A DNA stretch of 64,000 nucleotides from SZAS-103 sp036496805. Its GTDB lineage: Bacteria; Pseudomonadota; Gammaproteobacteria; Xanthomonadales; Xanthomonadaceae. The stretch lies in contig DASXKN010000035.1 of assembly GCA_036496805.1 (NCBI GenBank), forward strand, positions 94,642-158,641. The letters are read 5' to 3'. The translations under genes and the position numbers were made by a program. Positions within the stretch are counted from its first letter, which is position 1. Each line of letters starts with the position of its first letter. Shown here piece by piece: positions 8,334 to 16,769 of the stretch. Under the pieces are notes generated by a model. That model was given only the letters and a program-made list of their open reading frames with translations. It was not told the origin of the DNA and made no database searches.

Positions 8334-8981
8334 TCAGATCCGGTACGCCACGGCCTTCATCAAACCGCTCGCCACCCGCATCGCGGCCTTGACCGGCGCC
8401 GGCAGCGCGCGCGCGCCTGCGTCCTGCGCCTTGTCGGCGTGGCGCGCCTCGTCGGCCTTCATCACCTGCACGATGGCGCGGCTGCGCGCGTCGGCTTCGG
8501 GGAGCGATTGCAGGTGTTCGTCGAGGTGGGCTTCGACCTGGCGTTCGGTCTCGACCACGAAGCCGAGGTTCCAGCCGTCGCCACGCAGGCCCGCGAGCAG
8601 GCCGATCGCGTAGCTGCCCGCGTACCAGAGCGGGTTGAGCAGGCTGGGGCGGCTGTCGAGTTCGCGCAGGCGCTGCCCGCACCATGCAAGGTGATCGGTT
8701 TCCTCGGCGGCCGCTGCGAGAAGCTGGGTGCGGGTATCGGTGTCGCGTGCGACCGCGGCCTGGCCGTAGTACAGCGCCTGCGCGCAGACCTCGCCGACGT
8801 GGTTGACCCGCATCAGCCCCACCGCGTGGCGGCGCTGGGAGGCATCGAGTTCGCCGTCGACCAGTTGGCCCGCGGGATTGGCCGTGCGCGCGGCGGGTTG
8901 CGCGATCAGGGCGCTGGTCAGCGCGTGCTCGGCCTCGATGAGCAGGCGGTCGAGGCGACTGTAGCGGCGGGTGGCGTTCAT
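8334..8981 (-). CDS. coq7: Demethoxyubiquinone hydroxylase Coq7
   Basis: A 215-residue di-iron monooxygenase of the ferritin-like Coq7 family, which hydroxylates 2-polyprenyl-3-methyl-6-methoxybenzoquinol in ubiquinone synthesis. Di-iron ligand motifs are visible: NHVGEVCAQALYYGQ, AEETDHLAWC and DEARHADKA, spaced over four helices. The start MNATRRYSRL was chosen because its ATG overlaps the stop of the upstream Fe-S gene by 4 bases; longer forms give an arginine-rich, non-conserved leader. It acts at the inner face of the cytoplasmic membrane. Confidence 0.92.
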   Translation of the reverse strand: MNATRRYSRLDRLLIEAEHALTSALIAQPAARTANPAGQLVDGELDASQRRHAVGLMRVNHVGEVCAQALYYGQAAVARDTDTRTQLLAAAAEETDHLAWCGQRLRELDSRPSLLNPLWYAGSYAIGLLAGLRGDGWNLGFVVETERQVEAHLDEHLQSLPEADARSRAIVQVMKADEARHADKAQDAGARALPAPVKAAMRVASGLMKAVAYRI

Positions 8982-10165
8982 GCGGCGGTTTCGACGAGGT
9001 GTCCGGCGAGGAATTCGAGCGGATGCTGCACGCGCACCGGTGCGCCGTTCGACAGGTGCAGCCGGCAACCGATGTTCGCCGAAAGCAGCAGGCTCGCGCC
9101 ACTGGCGGCGAAGGCGTCCAGCACCGGCCGGCGCAGCGCAGTCGCGCGCGCGGGTTGGTCGAACATGTAGGTGCCCGCGGCGCCGCAGCAGCCGGTGTCG
9201 CGCAGTTCGACCAGGTCAAGTTGTGGGATCCGCGAGAGCAGGGTGCGCAACGCCTTGTCGCTTTTCACGACCGCGCGCTGGGTGCAGGGCACATGCAGGG
9301 CGACACGCGTGCCGGATGGACGGAAGCGCAGCCTCTCCGCGTGGGCGAGGAGGAAGACGCAGGCATCATGCACCGGCGCATGGTCGGCGAGCGCGACGGC
9401 GATCGACTCGTGGCAGCCGGTCGCGGTCGTCAGCACCGGGATGGCGGCGGCAAACGCGGCGCGGTTGCGCTGCGCGAGATCGCTCGCCTCGTTCGTATTG
9501 CCCGCATGCGCGTGCACGGCGCCGCAGCAGGTTTGCGCTTGCGGCACGACCACGTCGATGCCGGCTGCATGGCACAGCTTCGCGAGTGCGGCATGCGTAT
9601 CGCCGTCGTAGCGTCGCGCCACGCAGCCCAGGAACAGGGCAACGCGCGGTGGCGAAACATCTCCGGCGTCATGGCGTGCAGCATCGATCCGGGTACGCGA
9701 CGGCGGACGCTGCAGCAATCGCGACCGCAGCCCTCGTGGCAACAGCCGGTACAGCACGCGGTACGCTCCCAGCAGGCGATCCAGCAACAGCGGTCGCGCG
9801 GTCAGCCATTCCAGCGCGCGCTGGCTCCGCGACGGTTGCCGCCGCTGGCGTTGCCGCTGCCTGACCTCGACCAGCAATTCCCCATAGGCGACGCCAGCCG
9901 GACAGACCGCTTCGCAGCGCCGGCAGCCCAGGCAGTGATCCAGGTGCGCGTCGGCGATCGGGTCCGGGATCAGCGAGCCATCGGCAAGGCCACGCGCCAG
10001 CGCAATGCGGCCGCGCGGCGACTCGGTTTCCGCGCGATCGAGGCGATAGGTCGGGCAATGCGGAAGGCACAGCCCGCACTGCACGCAGCGGTCGGCCAGC
10101 GCGATCAGCGGATCGGCGATCGCGCGCCCGCTGGACCTGGCATCGGCTGGCGCGGGGAAGGACAT
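8978..10165 (-). CDS. GlcF-like (Fe-S) oxidoreductase subunit
   Basis: A 395-residue protein with two N-terminal [4Fe-4S] sites, C27xxC30xxC33xxxC37P and C78xxC81xxC84xxxC88P, followed by two cysteine-rich CCG domains (GCVARRYDGDTHAAL...TCCGAVHAHAG and CTQRAVV...DTGCCGAAGTYM). This is the architecture of glycolate oxidase subunit GlcF and related electron-transfer subunits. No glcD or glcE is adjacent; instead its end overlaps coq7, so the flavoprotein partner must be elsewhere. The glcF name is therefore withheld. A heterodisulfide-reductase-like or lactate-oxidation role is equally possible. Confidence 0.85.
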   Translation of the reverse strand: MSFPAPADARSSGRAIADPLIALADRCVQCGLCLPHCPTYRLDRAETESPRGRIALARGLADGSLIPDPIADAHLDHCLGCRRCEAVCPAGVAYGELLVEVRQRQRQRRQPSRSQRALEWLTARPLLLDRLLGAYRVLYRLLPRGLRSRLLQRPPSRTRIDAARHDAGDVSPPRVALFLGCVARRYDGDTHAALAKLCHAAGIDVVVPQAQTCCGAVHAHAGNTNEASDLAQRNRAAFAAAIPVLTTATGCHESIAVALADHAPVHDACVFLLAHAERLRFRPSGTRVALHVPCTQRAVVKSDKALRTLLSRIPQLDLVELRDTGCCGAAGTYMFDQPARATALRRPVLDAFAASGASLLLSANIGCRLHLSNGAPVRVQHPLEFLAGHLVETAA

Positions 10166-10198
10166 GCACCGGATGCTAGCACGCGTGTCCGGGACGAC

Positions 10199-10227
10199 TT
10201 GCCATGCCCGCCGAAGGCCGCTATCAT
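10199..10227 (+). promoter_or_regulatory. Promoter of the rplM-rpsI operon (TTGCCA-N17-TATCAT)
   Basis: TTGCCA (10199-10204) and TATCAT (10222-10227) are spaced by 17 bases and precede rplM by 43 bases. This is the best sigma-70 match in the window and fits a ribosomal protein operon. Confidence 0.7.
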
Positions 10228-10269
10228 TCCGCCTCTTTGCTACCCCTAAACCGTTCCCGCGGAGCTGCG

Positions 10270-10698
10270 ATGACTACTTTCAGCGCCAAGTCGGAGACCG
10301 TGAAGCGCGACTGGTATCTGGTGGACGCCTCGGGCAAGACCCTTGGCCGCCTGTGCTCCGAGCTCGCTTCCCGCCTCCGCGGCAAGCACAAGCCGGTGTT
10401 CACCCCGCACGTGGACACGGGCGACTATCTCGTCGTCATCAACGCCGAGAAGATCGCCGTCACCGGCAAGAAGATGGACGACAAGATGTATTACCGGTTC
10501 ACCGGCTACATCGGCAACATGAAGTCCGAGACCCTTGGACAGGTGCTGGCCCGCAAGCCCGAGCGCGTGATCGAGATCGGCGTGAAGGGCATGCTGCCGA
10601 AGAATCCGCTGGGCCGCGCGATGTTCCGCAAGCTCAAGGTCTACAAGGGCAGCGAGCATCCGCACGAAGCGCAGCAGCCGCAGGTCCTGGACCTGTAA
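10270..10698 (+). CDS. rplM: 50S ribosomal protein L13
   Basis: 142 residues, the exact family length. Typical segments are DWYLVDASGKTLGRL, GKHKPVFTPHVDTGDYLVVI, the MMYRFTGY-like stretch (MYYRFTGYIGNMKSETLGQ) and GMLPKNPLGRAMFRKLKVY. It is an early-assembling 23S rRNA-binding protein. The ATG follows GGAGCTGCG. It forms the usual operon with rpsI, 63 bases downstream. Confidence 0.97.
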   Translation: MTTFSAKSETVKRDWYLVDASGKTLGRLCSELASRLRGKHKPVFTPHVDTGDYLVVINAEKIAVTGKKMDDKMYYRFTGYIGNMKSETLGQVLARKPERVIEIGVKGMLPKNPLGRAMFRKLKVYKGSEHPHEAQQPQVLDL

Positions 10699-10761
10699 TT
10701 CGACGCGAATCCGTTCGCAGGAACCTGCGCATCCGTGCGCGGACTTTTCAAGAGAAGCAAT

Positions 10762-11157
10762 ATGCCCGCACAGCCCAACTACGGCACCGGCCGCCGCAAG
10801 TCCTCCACCGCCCGCGTGTTCCTGCGCAGCGGCGGCAGCGGCAAGATCACGGTCAACGAGCGTCCGCTCGACGAGTTCTTCGGTCGCGAGACCTCGCGCA
10901 TGATCGTGCGCCAGCCGCTCGAACTGACCCGCCACACCGAGACCTTCGACATCCAGGTCACGGTCGCCGGCGGCGGCAGCACGGGCCAGGCCGGTGCGAT
11001 CCGCCTCGGCATCGCGCGCGCGCTGGTCGAGTACGACGAGACCCTCAAGTCCGACCTGCGCAAGGCCGGGTTCGTCACGCGCGATGCGCGCGAGGTCGAG
11101 CGCAAGAAGGTCGGCCTGCACAAGGCGCGTCGCGCCACGCAGTTCTCGAAGCGCTGA
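10762..11157 (+). CDS. rpsI: 30S ribosomal protein S9
   Basis: 131 residues, with the N-terminal YGTGRRKSSTARVFL, GQAGAIRLGIARAL, the basic tail KKVGLHKARRATQFSKR, and a C-terminal SKR that reaches the P-site tRNA. The start was chosen at the ATG after AGAGAAGCAAT, because the frame upstream lacks S9 similarity. It is cotranscribed with rplM. Confidence 0.97.
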   Translation: MPAQPNYGTGRRKSSTARVFLRSGGSGKITVNERPLDEFFGRETSRMIVRQPLELTRHTETFDIQVTVAGGGSTGQAGAIRLGIARALVEYDETLKSDLRKAGFVTRDAREVERKKVGLHKARRATQFSKR

Positions 11158-11175
11158 TCGAGTCTTTGCGGAACG

Positions 11176-11200
11176 GTCCGCGCTTCCGGGCGCGGACTTT
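11176..11200 (+). terminator. Hairpin between rpsI and tRNA-Gln
   Basis: GTCCGCGC, loop TTCCGG, GCGCGGAC (perfect 8-bp stem), followed by TTT only. It could be a weak terminator or an RNA-processing signal before the tRNA. The strand after the stem (GCGCGGACTTT-CAAGA) resembles the rplM-rpsI spacer at 10736-10753. Confidence 0.5.
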
Positions 11201-11213
11201 CAAGAAAGCCTAC

Positions 11214-11288
11214 AGCCCCGTCGCCAAGCGGTAAGGCACCTGACTCTGACTCAGGCATTCGGTGGTTCGAATCCATCCGGGGCTGCCA
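11214..11288 (+). tRNA. tRNA-Gln (anticodon CTG)
   Basis: A complete cloverleaf: acceptor AGCCCCG paired with CGGGGCT, anticodon stem CCTGA/TCAGG enclosing the loop CTCTGAC (anticodon CTG, reading CAG), T-arm GGTTCGAATCC, and an encoded CCA end at 11286-11288. The D-arm AAGCGGTAAGG is the usual tRNA-Gln form. Confidence 0.96.
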
Positions 11289-11324
11289 ACCAGAAGTCCG
11301 CCGCCACCGGCGACACGGCAACGA

Positions 11325-11349
11325 AAGCCCGCCTCATGGCGGGTTTTTT
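11325..11349 (+). terminator. Rho-independent terminator after tRNA-Gln
   Basis: CCCGCC (11328-11333), loop TCAT, GGCGGG (11338-11343), then TTTTTT. It ends the rplM-rpsI-tRNA transcript. Confidence 0.9.
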
Positions 11350-11378
11350 GTTGATGCCTTCCGCTATGCTTGTGCTTC

Positions 11379-11927
11379 ATGCGAAGCCGGTCAGTCATCG
11401 GAATTCTAGTCGCGGGGATCGCGGCAATCCTCACCGCCTGCGCCGACACCTGGATCAGGGATCAGGAGCCGAACTCCGGGACGACGGCAGGTGGAAAATC
11501 GCCATGGATGGACTACCCGTTCTCCGATGAACTGATCAAGGCCGCGCCTGCGTCATTGAAAAGTGACGACCTTCTCGTGTTCATCCAGTTGGGAGTGTGG
11601 GACGCATCCGGTCGGCGTCCGGATGCCGTGGATTGCTATATGCGGAGCGATCCCTTCAAGTGCCTGCTGCAGGCCAGGGAAAAGAGCCGGCCGGCGCGGA
11701 TCGACGTCGAGACACCCGCAACGGACGTGGTATTCGGCTGGGGCGCGGCGGTGGCGCCCGATCGCACGATCAGCATCTTTCACTACGTGCACGATTACAC
11801 GGTTTGTCACAGCCGCTATTGCCTGGACGTCGAATACTTCAAGTGCGAGAAGCCTGCCGCGCTTGACACTCACGCGATGCAACGAACCCTCTGCGAACAA
11901 CCCTACTTCGGACTCGACAAGCAATGA
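11379..11927 (+). CDS. Putative lipoprotein of unknown function
   Basis: 182 residues from the ATG at 11379. The N-terminus MRSRSVIGILVAGIAAILTAC has the n-, h- and c-regions and a lipobox (LTAC) of a lipoprotein. The mature part is acidic and Cys-rich (several cysteines in CYMRSDPFKCLL, VCHSRYCLDVEYFKC and LCEQ), suggesting disulfides in the periplasm. I do not recognise the family. A TTG three codons earlier is also possible. TATGCT ends 8 bases before the ATG and could serve as a -10 of a nearly leaderless mRNA. Its end overlaps the FAH-family gene by 4 bases (ATGA). Confidence 0.75.
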   Translation: MRSRSVIGILVAGIAAILTACADTWIRDQEPNSGTTAGGKSPWMDYPFSDELIKAAPASLKSDDLLVFIQLGVWDASGRRPDAVDCYMRSDPFKCLLQAREKSRPARIDVETPATDVVFGWGAAVAPDRTISIFHYVHDYTVCHSRYCLDVEYFKCEKPAALDTHAMQRTLCEQPYFGLDKQ

Positions 11928-12907
11928 AACTCGGATCTCTCAAGGAAGGCGGCCGCGACGGCAGCCTGATCGTGGTCTCGCGCGACCTCGCGCGCGCGGT
12001 GCGCGCCACCGGCATCGCCGACACGATGCAGCGCGCACTGGAGGATTGGTCGAACGCCGCGCCGCGCCTCAATGCGCTCTCCGAGAAACTCGAAGCGGGC
12101 CACGCCGAAGGCGCCTTCGACCTCGACACGGCCCAGCTTGCCGCGCCGCTGCCGCGCGCCTACGAGTTCGTCGACGGCAGCGCCTACCTCCCGCATGTCG
12201 AGCGCGTGCGCCGCGCGCGCGGCGCCGAGGTGCCGGCGAGCTTCTACACCGATCCGCTGATGTACCAGGCCGTCAGCGCCGGCTTCTACGGCCCGCGCGA
12301 CCCGGTGCTGGTGCCAAGCGAGTCGTACGGCATCGACCTCGAAGCCGAGGTCGTGGTGGTGACCGACGACGTACCGGTCGCGGTCACGCCTGAACAGGCG
12401 ACCAGCCATATCCAGCTCATCGGCCTGGTCAACGACGTCAGCCTGCGCAACCTGATCCCGCCGGAACTGGCCAAGGGTTTCGGCTTCCTGCAGTCCAAGC
12501 CGCGCTCGGCCCTGTCGCCGGTCTTCGTCACGCCCGACGAGCTCGGCGATGCATGGAAGGACAACAAGGTCCACCTGGCGATGCTCACCCATATCAACGG
12601 CGCCTGGTTCGGCGCGCCGGAAGCGGGCGTGGACATGCAGTTCGATTTCGCCCAACTGGTCGCGCATGCGGCCAGGACGCGGCCGCTCTCGGCCGGCACG
12701 ATCGTCGGCTCGGGCACGGTGGCCAACCAGGACACCTCGCTGGGCGCCTCCTGCTTCGCCGAGAAGCGCACGGTGGAGACGCTGGAGACCGGCGCGCCGA
12801 TCACGCCTTTCATGTCGTTCGGCGACACGGTGCGGATCGAGATGCTCGACCGCGAGGGTCGCAGCGTGTTCGGAGCCATAGAGCAAGTCATCCGCAAGGC
12901 CGGCTGA
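11924..12907 (+). CDS. Fumarylacetoacetate hydrolase-family protein
   Basis: A 327-residue FAH-family enzyme. The metal-binding carboxylates are visible in YGIDLEAEVVVVTDD (ExE) and the downstream D/K residues in the NDVSLRNLIPPEL and GFGFLQSKPRSALSPV blocks; the C-terminal GTVANQDTSLGASC loop is typical of bacterial FAH. Tyrosine degradation uses FAH to split fumarylacetoacetate, and maleylacetoacetate isomerase is encoded 138 bases downstream, which supports that role. The ATG overlaps the lipoprotein stop. Confidence 0.9.
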   Translation: MKLGSLKEGGRDGSLIVVSRDLARAVRATGIADTMQRALEDWSNAAPRLNALSEKLEAGHAEGAFDLDTAQLAAPLPRAYEFVDGSAYLPHVERVRRARGAEVPASFYTDPLMYQAVSAGFYGPRDPVLVPSESYGIDLEAEVVVVTDDVPVAVTPEQATSHIQLIGLVNDVSLRNLIPPELAKGFGFLQSKPRSALSPVFVTPDELGDAWKDNKVHLAMLTHINGAWFGAPEAGVDMQFDFAQLVAHAARTRPLSAGTIVGSGTVANQDTSLGASCFAEKRTVETLETGAPITPFMSFGDTVRIEMLDREGRSVFGAIEQVIRKAG

Positions 12908-13044
12908 ACCGCCGCGCCTGCCGTTGGGGCCCAGCCGGCGACCGTGCGTCGGGCCAGCCACCGGGGCGCGGTCCGGGCGCTTTCCATCGTTGCCCGCAAC
13001 CGCTAGCCTGCGAAGCGGCGGCGCTGCGGGGAAGGGCGGGAAGC

Positions 13045-13716
13045 ATGAACGGCCATGAAAAATTGCGGCTCTACAGCTATTGGCGCTCGAGCGCGGCTTA
13101 TCGCGTGCGCATCGCCCTGAACCTCAAGCGCCTGCCGTACGAAACCGTGCCCGTGCACCTGCTCGAGGAGGGCGGCCGGCAGCACACGCTGGAATACCGG
13201 GCCGTCCAGCCGCAGGCCCTGGTGCCGGCGCTGATGCATGGCAACCGCGTCCTGCGCCAGTCGATGGCGATCATCGAATACCTCGACGAGACCTGGCCCG
13301 ATCCGCCGCTGCTGCCGGCTACCGCGCGCGACCGCGCCCGCGCCCGCGCGATCGCGCAGGCGGTCGCCTGCGACATCCACCCGCTGAACAACCTGCGGGT
13401 GATGCAGTATTTCGAGAACGAGTGGAACGTGCCGCACCCCGAGCGCGACGAGTGGGTGCGCCACTGGATCCGCGAGGGCCTGGGCGCGGTCGAGAACATG
13501 CTCGCCGAGCACCTGTCGACTGGCACCTTCTGCGACGGCGAACAGCCGGGATTGGCCGACTGCTGCCTCATCCCGCAGGTGTTCAACGCGCGCCGCTTCA
13601 GCGTCGAACTCGATCCCTATCCGACGATCCGCCGCATCCACGACGCCTGCATGAAACTGCCTGCTTTCGACCTGGCACGGCCGGAGCGGCAGCCAGATGC
13701 GCCGGCTCCCACCTGA
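13045..13716 (+). CDS. maiA: Maleylacetoacetate isomerase (zeta-class GST)
   Basis: 223 residues with a thioredoxin-like N-terminal domain and all-helical C-terminal domain. The zeta-class glutathione motif SSAAYRVRIALNLK (SSxxxRVRIAL) is at about 12-25, and the QSMAIIEYLDETWP glutathione-binding loop follows. It isomerises maleylacetoacetate to the fumaryl form, which the upstream FAH would cleave. The ATG (MNGHEKLRLYSYWRSSA) follows GGGAAGGGCGGGAAGC. Confidence 0.92.
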   Translation: MNGHEKLRLYSYWRSSAAYRVRIALNLKRLPYETVPVHLLEEGGRQHTLEYRAVQPQALVPALMHGNRVLRQSMAIIEYLDETWPDPPLLPATARDRARARAIAQAVACDIHPLNNLRVMQYFENEWNVPHPERDEWVRHWIREGLGAVENMLAEHLSTGTFCDGEQPGLADCCLIPQVFNARRFSVELDPYPTIRRIHDACMKLPAFDLARPERQPDAPAPT

Positions 13717-13739
13717 CCAGCAGGACCGGCTGCACTTCC

Positions 13740-13764
13740 GGACAAGTCCGCGAAGGACTTGTCC
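13740..13764. terminator. Perfect inverted repeat between maiA and pilU
   Basis: GGACAAGTCC, loop GCGAA, GGACTTGTCC: a 10-bp perfect stem in the 57-base convergent gap. There is no T-run, so termination would be structure-based. Confidence 0.5.
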
Positions 13765-13773
13765 AGGCGATCG

Positions 13774-14895
13774 CTAGATCGTGCCCGCCGGCGGCGGCGT
13801 GAACACTTCCGCGTAGGGATCGTGCTCGCCCTGCGCGCCTTCCGAGAGGCGGATCTTGAGGGCCAGGCCGTCGCGCGAATCGGCCTTGCGCAGCACCTCT
13901 TCCAGCTCGGCCTTGCCGTCCTTGTACAGGCGGTACAGCGACTGGTCGAAGCTGTGCATGCCTTCCTCCAGCGATTCCTCCATCGCCTGCTTGACCTCGT
14001 GCACCTCGCCGCGGCGGATCAGGTCGCGGATCAGCGGCGTGTTGATCAGGATCTCGCTCGCGGGCAGGCGCCTGCCGTCCACGCCGATCACCAGGCGCTG
14101 CGAGATCACCGCCTTCAGGTTCAGCGCCAGGTTCATCAGGATGTTCTTGTGCGCCGACTCCGGGAAAAAGTTGAGGATGCGCTCCAGGGTCTGGTCGGCG
14201 TTGTTCGAGTGCAGGGTCGCCAGGCACAGGTGGCCGGTTTCGGCGAAGGCGATCGCCGCTTCCATCGTGGTCGCATCGAGGATCTCGCCGATCAGGATCA
14301 GATCGGGTGCTTCACGCATCGCGTTCTTGAGCGCATTGTGGAAGGCATGGGTATCCAGGCCGACCTCACGCTGGTTGACGATCGACTTCTTGTGCCGGTG
14401 CAGGAATTCGATCGGGTCCTCGATCGTGAGGATGTGGCCGGTCGTGCTGGTGTTGCGGTGGTCGATCATCGCGGCGAGCGTGGTGGACTTGCCCGAGCCG
14501 GTCGAGCCGACGAGCAGCACCAGGCCGCGCGGCTCCATCACGATGTCCTTGATGATCGAGGGCAGCTTGAGGTCCTCGACGCTCGGGATCTCGCTCTTGA
14601 TCGAGCGGATCACCATGCCCAGCTCGCCGCGTTGCTTGAACACGTTGACGCGGAAACGGCCGGCCTCGCTGACCGAGATCGCCATGTTCATTTCCAGGTC
14701 GCGCTCGAACACCGCGACCTGGGTTTCGTCCATCAGCGAATAGGCGATCTTCTTGACCAGGCCCGGCGGCAGGCCGGTATTGCCCAGCGCATAGAGCTTG
14801 CCCTCGACCTTCATGTTCACCGGCGCTCCGGTGGTCAGGAAGAGGTCGGAGGCGTTCTTCTCCGCCATCAGCTTCAGGAAGTATTCGATGTCCAT
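13774..14895 (-). CDS. pilU: Twitching-motility ATPase PilU
   Basis: A 373-residue PilT/PilU-family hexameric ATPase that powers type IV pilus retraction. Walker A GSTGSGKST is at 130-138, with the Asp box (EDPIEFLHRHK) and Walker B (DLILIGEILD) following, then the His box (ATLHSNNADQ). The PilU subclass is indicated by the N-terminal MDIEYFLKLMAEKNASDLFL and the long C-terminal tail after DSRDGLALKIRLSEG. PilT, usually adjacent, is not in the window. PilU normally works together with PilT. Confidence 0.9.
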   Translation of the reverse strand: MDIEYFLKLMAEKNASDLFLTTGAPVNMKVEGKLYALGNTGLPPGLVKKIAYSLMDETQVAVFERDLEMNMAISVSEAGRFRVNVFKQRGELGMVIRSIKSEIPSVEDLKLPSIIKDIVMEPRGLVLLVGSTGSGKSTTLAAMIDHRNTSTTGHILTIEDPIEFLHRHKKSIVNQREVGLDTHAFHNALKNAMREAPDLILIGEILDATTMEAAIAFAETGHLCLATLHSNNADQTLERILNFFPESAHKNILMNLALNLKAVISQRLVIGVDGRRLPASEILINTPLIRDLIRRGEVHEVKQAMEESLEEGMHSFDQSLYRLYKDGKAELEEVLRKADSRDGLALKIRLSEGAQGEHDPYAEVFTPPPAGTI

Positions 14896-14989
14896 CGTAT
14901 GGATTCCCCGTTCGGTGGATGCGGTCGTTGCAAGCCTGCCGCCGGCTTCGGACAATAGCAGTGACGGCCACCGTCCCCGTGGATTTGTT

Positions 14990-15373
14990 ATGACACCATC
15001 GCGGCGAAAAATCCATCGTACCCTTGTCACGGTCGCTCTGCTCGCCGGACTGGCCGGCTGCGCCAGCCTGCCGCCTCCGGGCAACGAACTGGGCGCGGCC
15101 GACGCGGCCGTTACGGCCGCCGGCACTCCCGACGACGAGCGTTACGCGCCAGACGAACTGGCCGCGGCCCGCGGCGACCTGGTCGCCGCGAAGGCGGCAA
15201 TGGCCAAGCAGGACTACGACCGCGCGCGCTGGTTTGCGACGGCGGCGCAGGCTGACGCCGACTTCGCGCGCGCCAAGGGCCGGGCTCTGGCCGCGCAATC
15301 GCAGGTGGCGATCAAGACCGAGGACAATGCCAACCTGCGCCACCGCCTGCTCGACCAAGAGGCGCTGCCATGA
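14990..15373 (+). CDS. DUF4398-domain lipoprotein
   Basis: 127 residues with a lipoprotein signal (VTVALLAGLAGC, lipobox LAGC) and an alanine-rich helical DUF4398 body (YAPDELAAARGDLVAAKAAM). The end overlaps the following OmpA-family gene (ATGA). DUF4398 lipoproteins commonly precede OmpA-like genes and may bridge outer membrane and peptidoglycan; no function is proven. Confidence 0.85.
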   Translation: MTPSRRKIHRTLVTVALLAGLAGCASLPPPGNELGAADAAVTAAGTPDDERYAPDELAAARGDLVAAKAAMAKQDYDRARWFATAAQADADFARAKGRALAAQSQVAIKTEDNANLRHRLLDQEALP

Positions 15374-15426
15374 TCTTTTTCAGCCGACGCAGTGAGGCGA
15401 CCAGGGGCTTTTACGGAGCCACTGCC

Positions 15427-16395
15427 ATGCGCCGTTCGCCCATCGCCATGACGTTCGTGCTCGCGGTCGCGCTGGCCTTCGGATACGCACGCGCCGAGCC
15501 GCCCAGGGACCCGGACCTGCAGCGCCTGGGCGCGCAGCTCGCGGAACTCGACGCCGATCCGTCGCTGGGCCAGCTCGGCGCGGTTGCGCGGATGAAGGCG
15601 CACCAGGCGATCGACGCGCTGGCGCAGACCTCGCCGCGTTCGGACGATCGCAAGCAGGCCCTGTACATCGCCGAGCGCCGGATGGCGACCGCACGGTTCG
15701 CGGCCCAGGCCGAACTGGCCGAGCGCCAGCTCGACCAGCTCGATCGCGAGCACGACCGCATCCTGCTCGAAGCCAGCCGCCGCGACGCCGACCGTGCCCG
15801 CGAGGAAGCCGAACGCCTGCGCCTGCAGAACAAGGCGCGCGAGGAGGAGACCCAGCGCGCCGACAGCGAACGCGAGGCGCAACAGGACCAGGCGGCCGGC
15901 ATCGCCAGCGACGAATCCGATCAGGCCCGCGCGCTGGCCGAAGCCCGCGCCAAGGCGGCCGCGCTCGCGCAACAGGAAGCCGCGTTGACTGGTGGTGCTT
16001 ACGCGAAGTCGCCGCTGCCGGCCGCGGGTGAACCGCGTGGCCCGTCGATCAGGGTGTCCGGATCCGCGTTCGCGCCCGGTGGCTCCGTCCTGCGCAAGGA
16101 TGCGGGCGCCAGGGCGCAGGTCAAGGCGCTCCTCGCCTTTGTCCAGGAGCATGCCGGGTCGACGATCCGGATCGAGGGCCATACCGACAACGCGGCCAAT
16201 CCGCAGAAGAGCCTGTCCCTCTCGCAGCAGCGCGCCGACGCCCTGAAGAACGTGCTGCGGGCCGCGGGTGTCCCGGCCGGCCGGGTGCAGGCGATTGGCC
16301 TGGGCGCAGAGCAGCCGGTGGCGTCCAATGCCACGGCCCAGGGCCGGGAGCGCAACAGCCGCATCGAAGTGATCGCCTTGCGCAACGCGAATTGA
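15427..16395 (+). CDS. OmpA-family peptidoglycan-binding outer-membrane protein
   Basis: From the ATG at 15427 the protein is 322 residues with a signal peptide (MRRSPIAMTFVLAVALAFGY, cleaved near ARA-EPP). A long helical region (about 60-180, rich in A, E, R, Q, probably coiled coil) is followed by an OmpA_C domain with IRIEGHTDNAANPQKSLSLS and RERNSRIEV, which binds peptidoglycan. An in-frame ATG at 15370 overlaps the previous stop and would add 19 residues before the signal peptide; both starts have RBS-like sequences (AAGAGG, ACGGAG). I favour 15427 because it places the signal peptide at the N-terminus. Confidence 0.85.
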   Translation: MRRSPIAMTFVLAVALAFGYARAEPPRDPDLQRLGAQLAELDADPSLGQLGAVARMKAHQAIDALAQTSPRSDDRKQALYIAERRMATARFAAQAELAERQLDQLDREHDRILLEASRRDADRAREEAERLRLQNKAREEETQRADSEREAQQDQAAGIASDESDQARALAEARAKAAALAQQEAALTGGAYAKSPLPAAGEPRGPSIRVSGSAFAPGGSVLRKDAGARAQVKALLAFVQEHAGSTIRIEGHTDNAANPQKSLSLSQQRADALKNVLRAAGVPAGRVQAIGLGAEQPVASNATAQGRERNSRIEVIALRNAN

Positions 16396-16769
16396 CCGAA
16401 AAATCAACAAGTTGACATCGTCCTTGGCGCTCCTGGCGGATTTTTGGCCAGCGGTCGCCAAGCCCGGGTCGGAACAGAAGCCTTCGTGCATTCAAGGGCT
16501 TGCCGGGTCACTTGCGGGGCTGTGCCGGCAGGAGTAGCGTCAATTTCCCATGTGTCACCCGATGCATGGAGGATCGGATCTGGCCCATGAGCGCAGTCGA
16601 TTTTCTGGAGCACCCCGTCGTCTGGAGCAAGCCGCTCCGCGATGCGGGTTCCGGGGTAACGGCGCCGCACGCAGTCACGCATCCGAAGACAGAACGCCCC
16701 GCCCGATCCTCGAGCGGGGCGTTTGCATTTCCGTCCCTTGAAATTCCGAAGCAGAGGAGGTCAAGCGCC
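16396..16769. other. 374-base gap, no gene called
   Basis: No conserved protein is visible. The gap contains a terminator-like hairpin (listed separately) and an open frame that merges with the downstream DUF465 gene but lacks recognisable sequence. Confidence 0.5.
16693..16730 (+). terminator. Terminator-like hairpin upstream of the DUF465 gene
   Basis: AACGCCCCGC (16693-16702) pairs with GCGGGGCGTT (16714-16723), followed by TGCATTT. It lies about 300 bases after the OmpA gene and 40 before the DUF465 gene, so it either terminates a readthrough or small RNA, or attenuates the downstream gene. Confidence 0.6.
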
